Source: JAZFYD01 sp036443405 (GTDB lineage: Bacteria; Planctomycetota; PLA2). Taken from it: a stretch of DNA of 20,537 bases. The position numbers and the translations under genes were made by a program. Below the pieces are notes generated by a model that made no database searches, had not been told where the DNA came from, and worked only from the letters and a program-made list of their open reading frames with translations. The stretch spans positions 1 to 20,537 of the forward strand of contig JAZFYD010000086.1 of NCBI GenBank assembly GCA_036443405.1, given 5' to 3'. Each line of letters starts with the position of its first letter. Position 1 is the stretch's first letter. Below, one piece after another: positions 17,259 to 20,537 of the stretch.

Positions 17259-18434
17259 CTACAAACGCCGAACCAGCGTCCGAGCAATAACCATCCGTTG
17301 CACTTCGCTCGTGCCCTCTCCGATTTCGCAGAGTTTGGCGTCGCGGAACATGCGCTCCACCGGGTACTCGCGGCTGAAGCCGTTGCCGCCGAGGATCTGG
17401 ATCGCGCTGTCGATCACTCGCATCGCGGCTTCGCTGGCGTGCAGTTTGCCGATGGACGCGGGGAGATTGACGGCCTCGCCCTGATCCTTGAGCCACGCGG
17501 CGTGATAGCAGGCGAGGCGCGCCGTGTGCAGGTCGACGGCCATGTCGGACAGCCGCTCCTGTATGGCGCCCATGTCGGAGAGCTTGGATCCGAACTGCTT
17601 GCGCTCGGCGGCATAGGGGAGCGCGACATCGAACGCGCCCTGCGCGAGCCCCAGCGCCATGACGCCGATCGAGATGCGGCCGGCGTCGAGCGTGCGCATG
17701 AACTGCTTGAATCCCGTGCCCTCTTCACCGAGGCGGTTCTCGTCGGGAACACGCACGTCGTTGAAAACCAGCTCGCGCGTGTCGGAGCCGCGCAGGCCGA
17801 GTTTGTCCTCGAGCGTTCCTAGCTCGATGCCCGGCGAGTCGCGATCCACGATGAACGCCGTCACGCCGCCGGGCCCCTGGATGTCCGGGTTGGTGCGCGT
17901 CGTCATGATGATCGATCCAGCGTGCGTGCCGTTGGTGCAGTACACCTTGACGCCGTTCAGGATCCAGTCGTCGCCGTCCTGCACCGCCGTGGTCGCTGTC
18001 GCGCCGCTGTCCGAACCGGCGCCGGGCTCCGTCAAGCCGAAACACCCGAGCATCTCGCCGGACGCGAGCCTGGGCAGGTACTTCTCCTTTTGACGGTCCG
18101 TCCCGAACGCGTAGATCGGATTCGTGCCAAGCGACGTGTGGGCCGCCACCGTGATCGCCGTGGTTCCGCACGCCCGCGCGAGCTCCTCGATCGTGATGAT
18201 GTACGCGCGGTAGTCGAGCCCCGCGCCGCCCCACTCCTCGGAGAACGGAATGCCGAGCAGGCCGAGTTCCTTCAGCTCCGCAACGGTCTCGTGCGGGAAC
18301 CTCTTGTTCTCGTCGAGATCGCGCGCACGCGGTGCGACCTTCTCCTCCGCGAACTTGCGGACCATCTCGCGGACCTCGTAGTGGTGGTCCTCGAAATAGG
18401 GGAACTTGTCCAGGCCTTTGAACGTCGTCGTCAT
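17259..18434 (-). CDS. Acyl-CoA dehydrogenase (short/branched-chain type)
   Basis: FAD enzyme making the alpha,beta double bond in an acyl-CoA and passing electrons to ETF. The 391-residue length is typical of the soluble tetrameric family. The FAD/substrate segment is CFGLTEPGAGSD, the middle beta domain contains VKVYCTNGTHAG, and AERKQFG is present. The C-terminus reads ILGGNGFSREYPVERMFRDA then EIGEGTSEVQR. The catalytic Glu is E373, at the IYEGTSE position used by short-chain and glutaryl-type enzymes. The substrate is uncertain: butyryl-, isobutyryl- or 2-methylbutyryl-CoA are all plausible given the neighbouring mutase genes. The ATG at 18434 overlaps the stop of the cobalamin-binding gene by 4 bases. 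It is the last gene of the operon, ending before palindrome copy B. Confidence 0.93.
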   Translation of the reverse strand: MTTTFKGLDKFPYFEDHHYEVREMVRKFAEEKVAPRARDLDENKRFPHETVAELKELGLLGIPFSEEWGGAGLDYRAYIITIEELARACGTTAITVAAHTSLGTNPIYAFGTDRQKEKYLPRLASGEMLGCFGLTEPGAGSDSGATATTAVQDGDDWILNGVKVYCTNGTHAGSIIMTTRTNPDIQGPGGVTAFIVDRDSPGIELGTLEDKLGLRGSDTRELVFNDVRVPDENRLGEEGTGFKQFMRTLDAGRISIGVMALGLAQGAFDVALPYAAERKQFGSKLSDMGAIQERLSDMAVDLHTARLACYHAAWLKDQGEAVNLPASIGKLHASEAAMRVIDSAIQILGGNGFSREYPVERMFRDAKLCEIGEGTSEVQRMVIARTLVRRL

Positions 18435-18883
18435 TTCGGTTGCTCGTTCGCTCCAACGCCGTCAGGCGTTGGGCCAGACGCACGGCGGCGCGCGACTTCT
18501 TGTTGAATGTACTCGACCAGCTTAGTGGTCGGGGTGCCCGGTCCGAAGAGTTCGCCGACGCCTTGTTGCGCCAGCGCCGTTTTGTCCTTGTCCGGAATGA
18601 TCCCGCCGCCAGTCAGAAGAACGTGATCCAGCCCAGCGCCCCGCAGCGCGGCGAGAACCTCGGGGAAGAGCGTCATGTGCGCACCGGAGTGCAGCGACAG
18701 CCCGACGGCGTCCACGTCCTCCTCGAGCGCGGCCTTCACGATCTGCGCCGGCGTTTGGCGCAATCCGGTGTAGATGACCTCCATGCCGGCATCCCGCAGG
18801 GCCTGCGCGACGACCTTCGCGCCGCGGTCGTGGCCGTCGAGGCCGGCTTTGCACACCAAGACTCGAATCGCGCGCTCGGTCAT
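18431..18883 (-). CDS. Stand-alone cobalamin-binding subunit of an acyl-CoA mutase
   Basis: Carries adenosylcobalamin for a split methylmalonyl-CoA-type mutase. The 150 residues correspond only to the C-terminal B12 domain of full-length MCM. The motif is LDGHDRG (DxHxxG, with D16, the cobalt-ligand histidine H18 and G21). SLHSG with S63 (SxL) and LTGGGIIP (90-97) follow. The ATG at 18883 overlaps the meaB stop by 4 bases. A frame open 20 residues further upstream lacks family similarity. The catalytic partner subunit is not in the window and may lie beyond its right edge. The last 20 residues (ARRRASGPTPDGVGANEQPK) go past the usual domain end and are partly encoded by the hairpin at 18453-18472. 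Alternatives to methylmalonyl-CoA mutase are isobutyryl- or ethylmalonyl-CoA mutase. Confidence 0.92.
   Translation of the reverse strand: MTERAIRVLVCKAGLDGHDRGAKVVAQALRDAGMEVIYTGLRQTPAQIVKAALEEDVDAVGLSLHSGAHMTLFPEVLAALRGAGLDHVLLTGGGIIPDKDKTALAQQGVGELFGPGTPTTKLVEYIQQEVARRRASGPTPDGVGANEQPK
18453..18472. repeat. Perfect hairpin inside the end of the cobalamin-binding gene
   Basis: CCAACGCC and GGCGTTGG form an 8-bp stem around GTCA, 19 bases before the downstream acyl-CoA dehydrogenase start. The stem design and loop match those of the hairpin at 5279-5298. It may affect coupling between the two genes, or be a small dispersed repeat. Confidence 0.45.
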
Positions 18884-19827
18884 CGCTGTTTCTCCCCAAG
18901 CAGATCGGTCAGCGCCCGCGTCGCGGCGTGACGGACCGAGCATCGGCCCGCGATCACCTCTGCCGCCTCCCGATCGAACAGATCGCCGGCCCGATCCAGA
19001 AGGCGCTCAAGGGCGAACGCACCCACAAGCGAGGTCAACCGCGCCTTGGTGCCTTTGGTGCGGCGGGCTGCGAGGTGGTCGTCTTGGCCGAGCCAGGTCT
19101 CGTGGGACGCGATGGCTTTTTGCAGTGCGACGGCGTTTTCCAGCGCGTTGGTCGAGACCACCTTTGGTGACCAATCGTCCTTGGCCGCGGAGGGCGCGCG
19201 GTGGTGCAGCATCGACTCGAGCGCAGCGACCAGTGATTCCGCGCCCTCGCGATCGCTCTTGTTCACGCACAGGATGTCCGCAATCTCGAGCAACCCCGCT
19301 TTCATGGCCTGCACGGCGTCGCCGGACTCGGGGCTCAACACCACCACAACCGTGTCCGCCGTGCCCGCGACCTCCATTTCGGTCTGTCCGACACCGACGG
19401 TCTCGACGATGAGCCGGTCGAACCCGGCCGCGTCGAGTAGGTCGAGCGCATCGGGCGCAGCGCGCGCGAGCCCGCCGCTCGCACCGCGGCTCGCAAGCGA
19501 TCGGATGAACACGCCTTCGTCGCGAGCCTCGTCCGACATGCGGTGCCGGTCGCCCAAGAGCGCGCCGCCGGTGAACGGGCTCGTGGGATCGACGGCGACG
19601 ATGCCGACGGTCTGACCCGCCGCGCGAAACTCGCGAGTCAAACCGGCGACGAGGGTGGACTTGCCCGCGCCGGGCGGTCCCGTGATGCCGGTGCGGTGCG
19701 CGGCGCCGGTCTTCGAGCAGAGCGCATCGAGGAGCTCGGCCGCACCGTCTCCACTGTTCTCGATCACCGTGAGGCCGCGGGCAAGCGCGCGGCGATCACC
19801 GCGTGAAATCTCATCCGCGGCGGTCAT
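18880..19827 (-). CDS. meaB: MeaB/ArgK-type G3E GTPase, mutase chaperone
   Basis: A GTPase that guards and reloads adenosylcobalamin in methylmalonyl-CoA-type mutases. The 315 residues fit the family. It shows the P-loop GPPGAGKST (50-58), VDPTSPFTGGALLGDRHRM (79-97), ETVGVGQTE (142-150, the family switch segment) and NKSD (189-192, guanine specificity). The C-terminal helix that mediates dimer formation appears present (LFDREAAEVIAGRCS). The ATG at 19827 overlaps the upstream acyl-CoA dehydrogenase stop by 4 bases, and its own stop overlaps the next gene. A longer open frame upstream is only read-through of the neighbouring gene in another frame. Its place directly before the cobalamin-binding subunit supports the mutase role. 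Confidence 0.95.
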   Translation of the reverse strand: MTAADEISRGDRRALARGLTVIENSGDGAAELLDALCSKTGAAHRTGITGPPGAGKSTLVAGLTREFRAAGQTVGIVAVDPTSPFTGGALLGDRHRMSDEARDEGVFIRSLASRGASGGLARAAPDALDLLDAAGFDRLIVETVGVGQTEMEVAGTADTVVVVLSPESGDAVQAMKAGLLEIADILCVNKSDREGAESLVAALESMLHHRAPSAAKDDWSPKVVSTNALENAVALQKAIASHETWLGQDDHLAARRTKGTKARLTSLVGAFALERLLDRAGDLFDREAAEVIAGRCSVRHAATRALTDLLGEKQR

Positions 19828-20537
19828 TCGGCCAGGACTTCGCGCGCGATCACGAGCTTCTGGATCTCGGTCGTCCCCTCGTAGATTTCGGTGATGCGCG
19901 CGTCGCGGAAGTAGCGCTCGACCGGGAAGTCGGTGCAGTAGCCGGCGCCACCGTGGATCTGCACCGCCTGATTCCCGCACCAGTTCGACCAGCGGGACGC
20001 GAACAGCTTGGCCGTTGCCGCCTCGACCTTGTGCGGTTTGCCTTCGTCCTTCAACGTCGCCGCTTCGTAGATGAGCAGCCGGGATGCGCGGATCGCCTGC
20101 TCCATCTCGGCCAGTTTCCATTGGATGGGCTGAAACTCGGCGATCGCCTTGCCGAACTGCTTGCGCTCGCGCGCGTAGGCGACCGACGCGTCGCGACACG
20201 CCTCCATGATGCCAAGCGCCTGGCACGCGATCCCGATGCGGCCGCCGTCGAGGGTATGCAGCGCGATGTTGAACCCCTTGTTCAACTCACCGAGCATATT
20301 GGCCGCGGGCACACGCACACCGTCGAGGTTGAGCAGCGTCGTCGACGACGATCGGATGCCCATCTTGGGTTCTTTCTTGCCGGCGCTGAACCCGTCCCAC
20401 GACGCCTCCACGACAAACGCGGTGATCCCGCGGCTACCCGCGTCCGGGTCCGTTCGCGCGAAGACCACGAACGCGTTGGCGCGGTCGCCGCTCGTGATCC
20501 ACGCCTTCGTGCCGGTGAGTACGTAGTCGTCGCCGTC
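19824..20537 (-). CDS. Acyl-CoA dehydrogenase, N-terminal part missing
   Basis: The C-terminal 237 residues of a second acyl-CoA dehydrogenase. The frame is open to the window's last base. Visible parts are TGTKAWITSGDRAN of the middle beta domain, then YARERKQFGKAIAEFQPIQW. The C-terminal helical domain reads QIHGGAGYCTDFPVERYFRDA and IYEGTTEIQKLVIAREVL, with the catalytic Glu in YEG (residue 220 of the visible part). It is close to the short-chain/butyryl-CoA branch and clearly different in sequence from the dehydrogenase at 17259-18434, so the operon seems to encode two different substrate steps. The stop overlaps the meaB start by 4 bases. Confidence 0.93.
   Translation of the reverse strand, partial: DGDDYVLTGTKAWITSGDRANAFVVFARTDPDAGSRGITAFVVEASWDGFSAGKKEPKMGIRSSSTTLLNLDGVRVPAANMLGELNKGFNIALHTLDGGRIGIACQALGIMEACRDASVAYARERKQFGKAIAEFQPIQWKLAEMEQAIRASRLLIYEAATLKDEGKPHKVEAATAKLFASRWSNWCGNQAVQIHGGAGYCTDFPVERYFRDARITEIYEGTTEIQKLVIAREVLAE

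Noticed and set aside
19828..20226. Upstream extension of the meaB frame
   Set aside because: Overlaps the acyl-CoA dehydrogenase in another frame and has no MeaB similarity. The ATGA overlap at 19827 marks the start.

Overview
The window is GC-rich DNA that is almost entirely coding, from a diderm (Gram-negative-type) bacterium. A Kdo synthase (kdsA) implies lipopolysaccharide. A peptidoglycan-recycling operon and a diaminopimelate decarboxylase imply a diaminopimelate-type murein sacculus. The style of several proteins (long FHA/coiled-coil/CAP protein, carboxypeptidase-regulatory-like lipoprotein, WhiG/FliA-type sigma factor with no flagellar genes nearby, SSS symporter, CitMHS/NhaD-like antiporter) would suit Planctomycetota or a similar lineage. 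That placement is an inference from protein style, not a marker-gene result.

Layout. (1) 1-4187, minus strand: murQ, anmK, nagZ and a sodium:solute symporter cut by the window edge. The first three are joined by 4-base stop/start overlaps. This is a cytoplasmic anhydro-MurNAc recycling operon with its own candidate transporter. (2) 4274-5146, plus strand: a lipoprotein with carboxypeptidase-regulatory-like folds. (3) 5152-5350: a 199-bp non-coding element with terminal inverted repeats and flanking TA dinucleotides (MITE-like), between two convergent stop codons. (4) 5350-8307, minus: a 985-residue protein with FHA, transmembrane, coiled-coil and CAP/SCP regions. (5) 8422-11040, minus: valS, divergent from a HhH-GPD DNA glycosylase (11094-11960, plus). 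(6) 11982-14026, minus: lysA-kdsA, overlapping. (7) 14277-15441, minus: a MerR-type regulator followed by a WhiG/FliA-type sigma factor. Upstream is a predicted promoter and a six-unit, 7-bp-phased GCA repeat. (8) 15781-17076, plus: an Na+/H+ antiporter-like gene. (9) 17259-20537, minus: acyl-CoA dehydrogenase (partial), meaB, a stand-alone cobalamin-binding mutase subunit and a second acyl-CoA dehydrogenase, all joined by 4-base overlaps. This is a methylmalonyl-CoA or branched-chain acyl-CoA catabolic operon.

The most unusual non-coding content is a pair of related, strongly pyrimidine/purine-skewed imperfect palindromes (14054-14210 and 17100-17237). They lie in inverted orientation on either side of the sigma/MerR/antiporter block. 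The TA-flanked 199-bp element and the heptamer-phased array in front of the MerR gene are the next most notable. I see no rRNA, tRNA, CRISPR array, transposase or phage gene. Most long frames antisense to the listed genes are GC-driven shadows and were left out.
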